Notes under the pieces: generated by a model | Databases searched by the model: none | The model's input: only the letters and a program-made list of their open reading frames with translations | What the model was told of the DNA's origin: nothing | Shown here: piece after piece, positions 6,729 through 14,224 of the stretch | Position numbering within the stretch: the first letter of the stretch is position 1 | Layout of the letters: each line of letters begins with the position of its first letter | Program-made: the position numbers and the translations under genes | NCBI GenBank assembly: GCA_007280825.1 | Contig: QYQI01000103.1 | Coordinates: forward strand, 1-17,269 | Origin: Ignavibacteriales bacterium | Lineage (GTDB): Bacteria > Bacteroidota > Ignavibacteria > Ignavibacteriales > Melioribacteraceae | Direction: 5' to 3' | DNA: 17,269 nt

Positions 6729-7336
6729 TGCTACAGCAAATCATTTCTTATATCGGCACTTTGGATCCCGCATTAATTTATGTGGTACTTTTCTTTTTTG
6801 CATTTATAGAAAATATTTTTCCACCATCGCCAAGCGATTTTGTCGTTATTGTCGGTGCAACACTAATATCTAAATCAACTTTAGGAATTATTCCTATTCT
6901 TTTGCTTACAAGTGTTGGAAGTGCTATAGGTTTTATTGTAATGTATTTTGTCGGTGAATTCCTCGGTGAAAAACTTTTACGATCCGGAAAATTTAAATTT
7001 ATTAAACAAGAATCACTCGATAAAGCCGATCGTTTCTTTCACAAGTATGGTTACAATATTATTCTTATTAATCGTTTTCTCCCCGGTACGCGGGCTGTTG
7101 TAAGTTTCTTCTCCGGGGTTCACAAATTAAAACCAATGCGTACATTTATTTATGCCGGTGTCAGCTCTTTTGTTTGGAATGCAATATTGATCTTTCTTGG
7201 AATTCAGCTCGGCAACAATCTTGAATTAGTTGACAAATATCTTTCTGAATATTCTCAGATCATATTTGCAATTACAGCTGTAATTATAATTTTTGTTTTG
7301 GTTAGATTTTGGATGAAAAAGAAAAAGAGTAAATGA
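6728..7336 (+). CDS. DedA-family (SNARE-associated) membrane protein
   Basis: A 202-residue inner-membrane protein of the DedA/VTT superfamily. Members of this family have been shown to flip or recycle undecaprenyl phosphate or other phospholipids, and others are linked to membrane potential and drug resistance. The expected reentrant-helix segment E28-N-I-F-P-P-S-P-S-D is present, as is the second signature R116-F-L-P-G-T-R122 followed by S-F-F-S-G. A short basic tail closes the protein. The start overlaps the ispF stop by one base (TAATG), and its end overlaps lnt by four bases. The link with ispF (isoprenoid precursors of C55 lipid carriers) and lnt (lipoprotein acylation) makes a lipid-carrier or envelope role plausible, though the exact substrate is an inference. 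Confidence 0.93.
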   Translation: MLQQIISYIGTLDPALIYVVLFFFAFIENIFPPSPSDFVVIVGATLISKSTLGIIPILLLTSVGSAIGFIVMYFVGEFLGEKLLRSGKFKFIKQESLDKADRFFHKYGYNIILINRFLPGTRAVVSFFSGVHKLKPMRTFIYAGVSSFVWNAILIFLGIQLGNNLELVDKYLSEYSQIIFAITAVIIIFVLVRFWMKKKKSK

Positions 7337-8988
7337 ATCTCTTAAAGAAGTACATAATGCCTCTAACGCCTGATCAGAAAAAAGTACGCAACACAGATTT
7401 ATTACTCGGATTGTTAAGCGGAATCTTACTCGGTTTATCTTACCCGCCTATACCCTTACCGTTTTTAAGTTTCGTTTCCTTTATTCCATTTCTATTTGTA
7501 CTAGAAAAAAGAGAAACCTTGTTTTCAATAAACCGCTTCACTTATTACACACTATTTTTTTTCAATTTGATAACACTGTATTGGGTAGGAAGCTGGACAA
7601 AAGAAGCAGATACTTTTCTTAAGATTTCCGGTGCTGCACTTCTATTTTTCAATCCCTTTTTTTATCTGATCATTACTACACTTTATCATCTTTCAAAAAA
7701 ATCATTTGGAAAAAAAACAGCTCTTTTTCTTTTTCCGTTTTATTGGGTCTCTTTTGAATTCTTATACAGTTTGACGGATCTTCGTTTCCCCTGGCTTACA
7801 CTTGGTAACAGTACACCATACTTTAAGCTCTTCATACAGATTTCTGATATTGTTGGAGTTTATGGACTTTCGCTTATTATTCTATTCGTAAATGTTTTTC
7901 TTTATCTCTCAGTAAAAGAATTCAGGTCAAAGAAGAAATTGAATTTTAAATATTTGTCTTCGGCACTAATAATTTTTCTATTAGTAATTACTTATGGTTT
8001 AATAAGAATTAACAACTTCCCCGAATCCGAAAAAAAAATAAAAGTTGGTTTAGTTCAACCTAATTTTAATCCGTGGTCAAAATGGCAAGAAGGAAATTTA
8101 GATGCTCAGCTTAATATTTATTTACGCATGTCCGAACAGGCAATAGAAAAGGGTGCAAAGTTTATCATTTGGCCGGAGTCAGCATTGCCGGTTTACCTGC
8201 TTTCAGGTAATTATGATTATGAGGTAAGTAGAATTCGTCAGTTCGTTACTTCGTATAATATTTTTTTGATGACCGGAATGCCGGACGCAAATTATTATTT
8301 CAATAAAAACGAAGCTCCAAAAGATGCCAAAGAAAACAGGAGAGGAATCTCATATACATCTTACAATTCAATTTTATTATTTACTCCATACTCACCAAAA
8401 GTTGAGAAGTACGGAAAGATAAAACTCGTTCCGTTTGGAGAGCATGTTCCATTTGTTGAACAACTGCCATTCCTTGGTGATTTCATAAAATGGGAAGTTG
8501 GTATTTCAAGTTGGAATGTTGGTAAAGATCAGGTTGTGTTTGATCTTAGTGAAGCGAATAATTCAATTGTAAAAATTGCAGGAGTAGTCTGCATTGAATC
8601 TATTTATCCGGAATTTGTTGCAGGCTTTGTTCAAAAGGGAGCCAACTTAATTACTGTCGTTACGAATGACAGTTGGTATGGATATTCAAGCGGACCATTT
8701 CAGCATAAAGAGATTTCTGTATTACGTGCTGTTGAAAATAGAAAATCTGTTATCCGTGCTGCCAATGGCGGAATTAGTTGTATAATTGATCCGCTTGGTA
8801 ACACAGTAGCATCCACAAAATTTTTTACTAGAGACGTTCTTGTGGGGGATGTGATAATCAACGAAGGACAAACTTTATATTCCCGCTTTCCATGGACCGT
8901 TCCTTTGTTCTCTTCTTTTATTTCTATCGTTACAATTATGATTTTTATATTTAAAAAAATATCAACTAAAACAAAAAAACGATCATGA
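7333..8988 (+). CDS. lnt: Apolipoprotein N-acyltransferase Lnt
   Basis: Third enzyme of lipoprotein maturation: transfers an acyl chain from a phospholipid to the N-terminal Cys of diacylated apolipoproteins in the inner membrane. The 551-residue protein begins with several hydrophobic helices (about residues 20-230), continues with a periplasmic carbon-nitrogen hydrolase (nitrilase) domain, and ends with one more membrane helix. The catalytic triad is visible: Glu282 in I-W-P-E-S-A, Lys362 in Y-G-K-I-K-L-V-P-F-G-E and Cys420 in V-V-C-I-E-S. The conserved N-D-S-W-Y-G and P-F-Q-H motifs follow. The hydrophobic region opens with L-S-G-I-L-L-G-L-S-Y-P-P, typical of Lnt. The first ATG overlaps the DedA stop (ATGA); a second in-frame ATG at 7357 is possible but not needed. 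Confidence 0.95.
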   Translation: MNLLKKYIMPLTPDQKKVRNTDLLLGLLSGILLGLSYPPIPLPFLSFVSFIPFLFVLEKRETLFSINRFTYYTLFFFNLITLYWVGSWTKEADTFLKISGAALLFFNPFFYLIITTLYHLSKKSFGKKTALFLFPFYWVSFEFLYSLTDLRFPWLTLGNSTPYFKLFIQISDIVGVYGLSLIILFVNVFLYLSVKEFRSKKKLNFKYLSSALIIFLLVITYGLIRINNFPESEKKIKVGLVQPNFNPWSKWQEGNLDAQLNIYLRMSEQAIEKGAKFIIWPESALPVYLLSGNYDYEVSRIRQFVTSYNIFLMTGMPDANYYFNKNEAPKDAKENRRGISYTSYNSILLFTPYSPKVEKYGKIKLVPFGEHVPFVEQLPFLGDFIKWEVGISSWNVGKDQVVFDLSEANNSIVKIAGVVCIESIYPEFVAGFVQKGANLITVVTNDSWYGYSSGPFQHKEISVLRAVENRKSVIRAANGGISCIIDPLGNTVASTKFFTRDVLVGDVIINEGQTLYSRFPWTVPLFSSFISIVTIMIFIFKKISTKTKKRS

Positions 8989-10016
8989 AAAAGAATATTG
9001 ATCTTAGAAGCGATACGGTTACAAAACCATCTGAAGCAATGCGCAAAGCAATGTATAATGCCGAAGTCGGTGACGATGTTTACAAAGAAGATCCAACAGC
9101 AAATGAACTTGAAAAATATGCTGCGGAATTATTAGGCAAAGAAGCTGCGCTTTATGTTCCAAGCGGCGTAATGGGGAATCAGATTTGCTTAAATGTTTTG
9201 ACGCAGCCCGGAGATGAAGTTATTTGTGAAAAAGATGCTCACATTTTTCAATATGAATCCGGTTCTCCGGCGGCATTGAGCGGATTGCAGTTAAGTTTAG
9301 TGGATGGCGTTCGCGGCGTGTTTACACCTGAACAAGTTGAACCATTGATCCGTCCCGAAAGTGCATATTATATGGCTCGAACAAAAGTTATAGAAATTGA
9401 AAACACACACAATCGTGCCGGTGGTACAATTAATCCGATTGGAAATATTAAATCAATTTCCGAATTAGCTAAAAAGAATAATTTACTGATGCATCTTGAT
9501 GGTGCAAGAATTTGGAATGCTTCTGTTGTAACCGGAATTTCTCCTGCCGAATATGCAAAACATTTTGATTCGGTATCTTGCTGTCTTTCTAAAGGTCTCG
9601 GCGCACCGATCGGTTCATTAATAGCTGGAACGAAAGATTTTATTAAACAAGCTTACCGCGTGCGTAAAGGATGGGGCGGAGGAATGCGTCAAATAGGAAT
9701 TCTAGCTGCGGCTGGATTGTATGCTCTTAAAAATAATATTCCACGATTAAAAGAAGATCACGATAAAGCGAAATTGTTTTCAGATAAACTTTTACAATTA
9801 CCAAATCTTTTTGTTGATACTGAATGTGTTCAGACAAATATTATTATGCTTACTCCTAAAAAATTATCAGTAGAAGATTTCTTAACTAAATGTAGAGAGA
9901 ATGGTTTATATCTCGGCACAGGGAAAATTGGTGTGATAAGAGCTGTAACCCACATGGACGTTTCATTCCAAGAGATTGAAGAAGCAGTAAAGATTATAGA
10001 AAAGATAATTTCTTGA
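8985..10016 (+). CDS. ltaE: Low-specificity threonine aldolase (PLP enzyme)
   Basis: Cytoplasmic, PLP-dependent aldolase of fold type I that cleaves threonine or allo-threonine to glycine and acetaldehyde. At 343 residues it has the typical length. Motifs in order: the N-terminal D-L-R-S-D-T-V-T-K-P, the G-D-D-V-Y-x-E-D-P loop, Y-V-P-S-G-V-M-G-N-Q, the PLP-contact I-E-N-T-H-N-R-A-G-G, the H-L-D-G-A-R-I-W-N-A strand, and the Schiff-base lysine Lys203 in C-L-S-K-G-L-G-A-P-I-G-S. It overlaps lnt by four bases (ATGA) and closes the seven-gene cluster. It has no obvious metabolic tie to era, ispF or lnt. Stereospecificity cannot be told from the sequence. Confidence 0.93.
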   Translation: MKKNIDLRSDTVTKPSEAMRKAMYNAEVGDDVYKEDPTANELEKYAAELLGKEAALYVPSGVMGNQICLNVLTQPGDEVICEKDAHIFQYESGSPAALSGLQLSLVDGVRGVFTPEQVEPLIRPESAYYMARTKVIEIENTHNRAGGTINPIGNIKSISELAKKNNLLMHLDGARIWNASVVTGISPAEYAKHFDSVSCCLSKGLGAPIGSLIAGTKDFIKQAYRVRKGWGGGMRQIGILAAAGLYALKNNIPRLKEDHDKAKLFSDKLLQLPNLFVDTECVQTNIIMLTPKKLSVEDFLTKCRENGLYLGTGKIGVIRAVTHMDVSFQEIEEAVKIIEKIIS

Positions 10017-10037
10017 TATTACTCTTACTTGTAATAT
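10016..10037. terminator. Weak AT-rich hairpin after ltaE, possible terminator
   Basis: ATATTAC (10016-10022) pairs with GTAATAT (10031-10037) around an 8-base loop, starting at the last base of the ltaE stop. It is AT-rich and lacks a proper T tract, so it is a weak candidate. Nothing better is visible in the 97-base gap between these convergent genes. Confidence 0.25.
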
Positions 10038-10113
10038 TAATATTTACATATGCCGCAAGAATTTTACAATGCGGTTCAGAGGTTTGAGCGAGAAGTTGTA
10101 ATTCAAAAATCAG

Positions 10114-11244
10114 TTAACGAATAATAAATATTACCGTACCAATAATTAAAATTGCTGCCGTTAGCCATCTGCAATAAACAGGATATTTCGTTTTCAGCTT
10201 GCCCCACACTTTTGCTAAAATTAACATTAGCACAATAAGAATAGCAGTAACGATCAAACATTGAACAGCATTGTAATTCCTTTCTGAAATATCAATAAGA
10301 CTCTTTCCCCAAAATAATTCTCTATAAATTAATTGCAGATGCACCCAATAAACTAAGAGCGATTCTCGGCTTACATCTAAGATCATTGAACTGTAATTTT
10401 CTTTGTTGTTAAGATAGAACCAAAATATTCCTAAGAATAAAAGAATTAATCCAAATCTTTCTAAAAAGAAAAAAGGATTTGGAATTAACTTAGCTAATTC
10501 TTGAGGGAACAAAACATACATAATCACAACACTTACTAAATAAAAGAGTGAGCCTGTAATTATCATTTTCCTTGCAAAAGATTTTTCTGAATTATTTTGT
10601 TTGGCTTCAAGGTAAAATTTAGCCACATAAGCACCGCTAAAAACAAATGCCCACCATGGAAAAACCGGAAAGAGCGAGCCATGCATTTTATTGAAATAGT
10701 TAGCAAAGAATAGCGGTACATAATTCGCAAAATCTATTCTCCACATCAACGGACTAACAATTAAAATAATTGCTGTTAATATTAATAGAAAATTATAAAA
10801 GCGTTTTTCGGATTTGATAAATATTCGTGCAAACAATAAAACAATTAGCCCGGTAGAAATTATTTGAAGAATATCTACTGTAAATAAACTGTTAAGATTT
10901 TCCTGTGTTTGATTGTTAAGTATTTTTGTTAATGAGTAATACGGAAGATGAAGGGAGTATCCGATAAAAAATATTAATCCAACTCTAGAAAGCTTGCGCC
11001 AAAATTCTTTTCCGAAAGTTCTTAATTGATCAACACCTTTTTGCAATGATAGTACAAATACCATTCCCGATGCGAAACTAAAAGAAGGCGCAACTAAACC
11101 ATTTATGAAATTTAATGATGGAAACCACCAAGATTCTCTAAGAGCAGGCAAGAGCATTGAATTAACAACATGCACTTCGACCATAATAATAAGTGCAAGA
11201 CCTTTGAGCGTATCAATGAACAAAGCACGGTTTTTTGGTTGCAT
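10114..11244 (-). CDS. HGSNAT-like membrane acyltransferase (DUF1624 type)
   Basis: A 376-residue polytopic protein with roughly ten hydrophobic helices. The N-terminus R6-A-L-F-I-D11-T-L-K-G-L-A-x5-V-E-V-H25 fits the opening signature (R-x4-D-x2-R/K-G-x-A-I-x2-M-x3-H) shared by heparan-alpha-glucosaminide N-acetyltransferase-like proteins and acyltransferase-3 proteins. His25 in the first helix matches the position of the functional His of that group. Such proteins acetylate sugars at the membrane using cytoplasmic acetyl-CoA; bacterial substrates are mostly unknown. A later W-V-H-L-Q-L-I-Y-R segment also fits the family C-terminal half. AAAGG lies only one base before the ATG, so the ribosome binding site is unclear. 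It is a single gene, convergent with ltaE and divergent from the exonuclease gene, so context gives no substrate hint. Confidence 0.75.
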   Translation of the reverse strand: MQPKNRALFIDTLKGLALIIMVEVHVVNSMLLPALRESWWFPSLNFINGLVAPSFSFASGMVFVLSLQKGVDQLRTFGKEFWRKLSRVGLIFFIGYSLHLPYYSLTKILNNQTQENLNSLFTVDILQIISTGLIVLLFARIFIKSEKRFYNFLLILTAIILIVSPLMWRIDFANYVPLFFANYFNKMHGSLFPVFPWWAFVFSGAYVAKFYLEAKQNNSEKSFARKMIITGSLFYLVSVVIMYVLFPQELAKLIPNPFFFLERFGLILLFLGIFWFYLNNKENYSSMILDVSRESLLVYWVHLQLIYRELFWGKSLIDISERNYNAVQCLIVTAILIVLMLILAKVWGKLKTKYPVYCRWLTAAILIIGTVIFIIR

Positions 11245-11381
11245 ACCTTTCTCAATTTTGATTTATTGCAAAATAATCAATAATCTTAATTTTCAAAGCT
11301 TTGAAGAAGCTAAAAAATAATTTTAATCCTATTAAATCAATATTTTTTTCATTAGTTTCTATCAACAACAACAATAAAGTT

Positions 11382-11388
11382 AGGGGGG
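11382..11388 (+). promoter_or_regulatory. Ribosome binding site deciding the exonuclease start
   Basis: AGGGGGG ends two bases before the ATG at 11391. An upstream in-frame ATG at 11301 has no comparable site. The G run also stands out in this AT-rich sequence. Confidence 0.55.
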
Positions 11389-11390
11389 TT

Positions 11391-12077
11391 ATGAACCTTA
11401 TTTATGATATTGAAACTGTTGGAGTAGAATTCGAAACTCTTTCTGATTCACAAAGAGAGTTACTACTTCGATATACAGAATTGGAGAAAGATCCGATTAA
11501 AAAAGAAGAACTTGTTGACGAAGCTAAAAGATATATCAGTTTATATCCTTATACAGCAAAAATTGTTGCTATCGGTTTGTTAAATACTGAAACGGAAAAA
11601 TCATTAGTATTATACGAAAGCGATAAAGATGAGGAATGGAGTGTTGAAGAAAAAACGATTAAGTACAAACCGTCGAGCGAAGAAGAAATGCTGAAATATT
11701 TTTGGAAATATGTTTCTAAAGCTGATAAAGTAATTTCATTCAACGGAAGATATTTTGATTTACCGTTTATAATGATCCGATCTGCTCTAAAAAAAATAAA
11801 ACCTACTGTAAATCTTTTGAAATATCGGTATGATTTTTCTCATCATATTGATCTGTTAGAACAATTAACTTTTTATGGATTAACAAAAAAATTTAATCTT
11901 GATTTTTACTGCTATGCTTTCGGAATTGAGTCGCCCAAATCAAAAGGTATAACCGGAATGGAAGTTAAAGAACTTTATAAAGCCGGAAGGATTAAAGATA
12001 TTGCTATTTACTGCGGCGAAGATGTTAAAGCAACTTATGAATTATTTAAAATTTGGAATCGCTATTTAAATATTTAA
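11391..12077 (+). CDS. Stand-alone PolB-like 3'-5' exonuclease (DEDDy)
   Basis: A 228-residue predicted nuclease of the DnaQ/RNase H fold, related to the proofreading domain of family-B DNA polymerases (the PF10108-type 'predicted 3'-5' exonuclease'). All DEDDy elements are present: ExoI D6-x-E8 in L-I-Y-D-I-E-T-V; ExoII F-N-G-R-Y-F-D123; the family-typical H-I-D-L-L around Asp154; and ExoIII Y207-C-G-E-D211. No polymerase domain follows. Role inferred: trimming DNA or RNA 3' ends in repair. I chose the ATG at 11391 because it gives the normal family start right before strand 1. The longer reading from 11301 adds 30 poorly conserved-looking, Asn/Lys-rich residues. No operon partner is evident; the next gene follows after 65 bases. 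Confidence 0.88.
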   Translation: MNLIYDIETVGVEFETLSDSQRELLLRYTELEKDPIKKEELVDEAKRYISLYPYTAKIVAIGLLNTETEKSLVLYESDKDEEWSVEEKTIKYKPSSEEEMLKYFWKYVSKADKVISFNGRYFDLPFIMIRSALKKIKPTVNLLKYRYDFSHHIDLLEQLTFYGLTKKFNLDFYCYAFGIESPKSKGITGMEVKELYKAGRIKDIAIYCGEDVKATYELFKIWNRYLNI

Positions 12078-12132
12078 TAATAAAAAATAATTCCTCCATC
12101 ACTGATTAAATAACAGCATCATTAATTTAAAT

Positions 12133-12136
12133 GAGG
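12133..12136 (+). promoter_or_regulatory. GAGG ribosome binding site deciding the start of the 4-TM gene
   Basis: GAGG lies 6 bases before the ATG at 12143 and overlaps the earlier ATG at 12131. The spacing favours 12143 as the true start. Confidence 0.5.
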
Positions 12137-12142
12137 TTCTAT

Positions 12143-12571
12143 ATGAACACAAAAAAACTAATTATTGCAGTTCTTGCTGTTTTTGTCCTTTTGGAAGTCA
12201 CCGGATATCTTATTCACAGCGTAATTCTTGCCTCTACATATATGCAGGAAACAGTTTCCAAAGCATTCCGCCCTATGGCTGAGATGCAAGCAAAGATGTG
12301 GAGAATGTGGATTGCAGATTTTGTTTTTTCATTTTTCTTTGTTTTCATTTTTACAAAAGGTTATCAGAACAAGGGAATTATGGAAGGAGTTCGTTATGGA
12401 GTTTATATTGCATTGTTCATGAACTTCATGTCCGCTGTGGCGCAAAATGTTATATATCCGGTTCCGTTTTCATTAGCTCTTCAATGGTTCATTTATGGAT
12501 CAATCCAAATGGTGTTGCTCGGAGTTGTTGCAGCATTTATTTATAAACATGCAGTGGCAAAATCGGCTTAA
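12143..12571 (+). CDS. Four-helix membrane protein, function unknown
   Basis: A 142-residue hydrophobic protein that I do not recognise. It has about four membrane helices (near residues 5-25, 52-70, 82-104 and 112-135). Between the first two is a Met-rich amphipathic segment, F-R-P-M-A-E-M-Q-A-K-M-W-R-M-W, with five Met/Trp-spaced positions. The third helix begins near G-V-R-Y-G-V-Y-I-A-L and the protein ends in a short Lys/Ala tail. There is no signal peptidase site or known catalytic motif. The start at 12143 is preferred because of GAGG six bases upstream; 12131 would place the SD inside the coding region. It stands between the exonuclease gene and a bidirectional terminator, and could be monocistronic. 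Coding is supported by length, hydrophobic pattern and SD, but the role is open. Confidence 0.75.
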   Translation: MNTKKLIIAVLAVFVLLEVTGYLIHSVILASTYMQETVSKAFRPMAEMQAKMWRMWIADFVFSFFFVFIFTKGYQNKGIMEGVRYGVYIALFMNFMSAVAQNVIYPVPFSLALQWFIYGSIQMVLLGVVAAFIYKHAVAKSA

Positions 12572-12590
12572 TAAATTGTAATATTTTTTC

Positions 12591-12618
12591 GAAAAGGACA
12601 TCAATTGATGTCCTTTTC
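12591..12618. terminator. 28-base perfect palindrome, bidirectional terminator
   Basis: The arms GAAAAGGACATCAA and TTGATGTCCTTTTC are exact inverse complements with no spacer; in RNA they would form a stem of about 12 pairs with a 4-base AATT loop. A-rich and T-rich flanks give a U tract in both directions. It sits between the convergent genes ending at 12571 and 12624, so it should stop both. Confidence 0.88.
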
Positions 12619-12623
12619 TAATC

Positions 12624-13088
12624 TTAATCTAAATTGATCAACTCATATTTATTTTTAAGTCTATAATGTTCTACAAATTTTTCAAGTATTGAATCACGAA
12701 CCACACATAATATATTTTCATTCAATTTATCAATCTGCTTAAAGATTTTTGAAACAACCGGTTCTAATCCTTTTCCTTCTAATTCGAGAGGACCAATTTC
12801 ATCAATGACCAGCCATTCCAATTCTTTATTAATGCAATTGCCTAAAATATTTTTTGCCCAATCGAATGTTTGATTACTAAACTTGAATTTGCCGATCATT
12901 GTTACATCTCTCGTCGCATCTGTTTCAAGCTGCCTTAATGTTCGTGATGCTATATGATAGATAAATCTTTTGTCATCTATAACTGGTTGGAAAATCCCGT
13001 CAATATTTTTTTTCTGGGTAGCCCAATGCATTAGTCTGGAAGTCTTTCCTGTGTGAACCGGTCCGGCGAGAATAAAAAGTTTTTTCAT
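12624..13088 (-). CDS. THEP1-like nucleoside-triphosphatase (NTPase_1 family)
   Basis: A 154-residue P-loop protein. Walker A is G9-P-V-H-T-G-K-T-S17 and Walker B is W-L-V-I-D-E-I-G-P-L-E (92-102), the latter being the hallmark of the THEP1 / NTPase_1 family, where D-E-I-G-x-x-E follows a hydrophobic strand. Family members hydrolyse NTPs slowly; the biological role is unsettled and some act beside cofactor or metal-uptake genes. The typical family length is 170-190 residues, so this one is rather short, and the G-x-x-G-x-G-K-T form of Walker A is altered to G-P-V-H-T-G-K-T. The stretch before Walker B (about 60-90) includes a conserved-looking G-K-F-K-F-S-N-Q-T-F. There is no SD before its ATG and no operon partner, so context adds no function. 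Confidence 0.8.
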   Translation of the reverse strand: MKKLFILAGPVHTGKTSRLMHWATQKKNIDGIFQPVIDDKRFIYHIASRTLRQLETDATRDVTMIGKFKFSNQTFDWAKNILGNCINKELEWLVIDEIGPLELEGKGLEPVVSKIFKQIDKLNENILCVVRDSILEKFVEHYRLKNKYELINLD

Positions 13089-13232
13089 TAATACATGCTG
13101 TTATGAGTTCTTTTATTATTCAAATTAATCGAAATTTAATTTTGATACAATTCGTACTATAATGAAAGCAAACAAAATCAACAATTCTCAAACGTGAATA
13201 ATTTTTGTATTTTTAAATCCAGTAAATCTAAT

Positions 13233-13238
13233 GAGGGA
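13233..13238 (+). promoter_or_regulatory. Ribosome binding site for a TTG-started galE
   Basis: GAGGGA sits 3 bases before the TTG at 13242 (the GAGG core is 5 bases away). It supports starting galE at this TTG, not at an upstream GTG at 13194. A TATAAT at 13158-13163 may be the promoter -10 box, but no clear -35 is seen. Confidence 0.5.
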
Positions 13239-13241
13239 ATA

Positions 13242-14216
13242 TTGAAAATTCTCGTCACGGGCGGTGCGGGATATATTGGTTCACATTTTGTAAAACTTCT
13301 TTCAGAGAAAGGTTTCGAACCGGTTGTTCTTGATAACCTATCAAGAGGGCATAGAGAAGCGATACATAAAAATATTCATTTTGAAGATATTGATCTTCTT
13401 GATGCGGGATCACTTTCTTATTTTATTCAAAACCAAATGCCGAGTGCAGTAATACATTTTGCTGCATTTGCTTATGTCGGCGAATCAGTTGAACATCCGG
13501 AAAGATATTATCAGAATAATGTTGTTGGAAGTTTTAACTTGATAAAACTTTGTGCAGAAAATGGGGTAAAGAATTTTGTTTTTTCATCAACATGTTCTAT
13601 TTACGGGAATCCGTCTAAAGTGCCAATCTCGGAAGATCAGCCATCACAGCCGATTAATCCTTACGCAAATACAAAATTAATGATCGAAACATTGCTAAAA
13701 GATTTTGAAGTTTCATCAGGTCTCAAAAGTATTTCACTACGCTACTTCAACGCAGCGGGAGCTGATCCATCAGGTATAATCGGTGAAAGTCACAATCCGG
13801 AACCTCATTTAATTCCAATTGTATTACAAACTGCTCTTGCAAAAAGAAACAAAGTTTTTGTTTATGGAAACGATTATAATACTAATGACGGAACTTGTAT
13901 TCGAGATTATATTCATGTAAATGATTTAGCTGATGCACATTTGAAATCATTAGAATTTTTGATTGACGGCGGTAAATCAAATGTTATTAATTTAGGAACC
14001 GGTAAAGGAAATTCTGTTCTTGAGATTATTGAAAAAGCAAAAACAATTACAAAAAAAGAAATTCCATTTGAAGTTGTTTCAAGAAGAAGTGGAGATCCGG
14101 CAAAACTTGTAGCAGATAATATGAAAGCGAAAAATCTTTTAGGATGGTCACCAAAATATTCAATCGAAGAAATTTTAGAAACAGCTTGGAAGTGGCATTC
14201 AAATCCCAAATTTTGA
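13242..14216 (+). CDS. galE: UDP-glucose 4-epimerase GalE
   Basis: Interconverts UDP-glucose and UDP-galactose (or the GlcNAc/GalNAc pair) with bound NAD, in the cytoplasm. It is an extended short-chain dehydrogenase of 324 residues from the chosen start. The Rossmann motif G-G-A-G-Y-I-G is at 7-13, the active-site F-S-S-T-C-S-I-Y-G near 114-122, and the catalytic Tyr141-x3-Lys145 in N-P-Y-A-N-T-K. The GalE-type L-R-Y-F-N-A-A-G-A-D-P segment and the substrate-binding H-L-I-P-I-V-L-Q follow. I start it at TTG 13242, since this gives the canonical K-I-L-V-T-G-G N-terminus and has GAGGGA upstream; a GTG at 13194 would add 16 residues with no family match. It opens the nucleotide-sugar operon and its stop overlaps the next ribosome binding site. 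Confidence 0.93.
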   Translation: MKILVTGGAGYIGSHFVKLLSEKGFEPVVLDNLSRGHREAIHKNIHFEDIDLLDAGSLSYFIQNQMPSAVIHFAAFAYVGESVEHPERYYQNNVVGSFNLIKLCAENGVKNFVFSSTCSIYGNPSKVPISEDQPSQPINPYANTKLMIETLLKDFEVSSGLKSISLRYFNAAGADPSGIIGESHNPEPHLIPIVLQTALAKRNKVFVYGNDYNTNDGTCIRDYIHVNDLADAHLKSLEFLIDGGKSNVINLGTGKGNSVLEIIEKAKTITKKEIPFEVVSRRSGDPAKLVADNMKAKNLLGWSPKYSIEEILETAWKWHSNPKF

Positions 14217-14217
14217 G
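14214..14217 (+). promoter_or_regulatory. Ribosome binding site for a TTG-started rmlC-type gene
   Basis: GAGG overlaps the galE stop codon and lies 7 bases before the TTG at 14225. That spacing and the resulting N-terminus (E-F-E-K-T-F-I-E-G) fit the epimerase family, in contrast to starts inside galE. Confidence 0.5.
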
Positions 14218-14224
14218 GTTAAGA

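Noticed and set aside
10053..10074. CCGCA/TGCGG inverted repeat in the gap after ltaE.
   Set aside because: Only five pairs with a 12-base loop and no T tract; not convincing as a terminator or binding site.
10050..10124. A 24-codon ORF starting ATG CCG CAA in the gap after ltaE, partly overlapping the acyltransferase gene end.
   Set aside because: No SD, no recognisable motif, and it runs antisense into the end of a real gene; chance is enough to explain it.
11301..11390. Thirty-residue N-terminal extension of the exonuclease from ATG 11301.
   Set aside because: Low-complexity Asn/Lys-rich sequence, no SD, and the family domain begins exactly at ATG 11391 behind AGGGGGG.
13158..13163. TATAAT as a sigma-70 -10 box before galE.
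   Set aside because: Perfect hexamer but no TTGACA-like partner at 16-18 bases, so not listed as a separate promoter.
14144..14224. Extension of the rmlC-type gene back into galE.
   Set aside because: It lies in the galE coding region in another frame and shows no similarity to the epimerase family; TTG 14225 has an SD.
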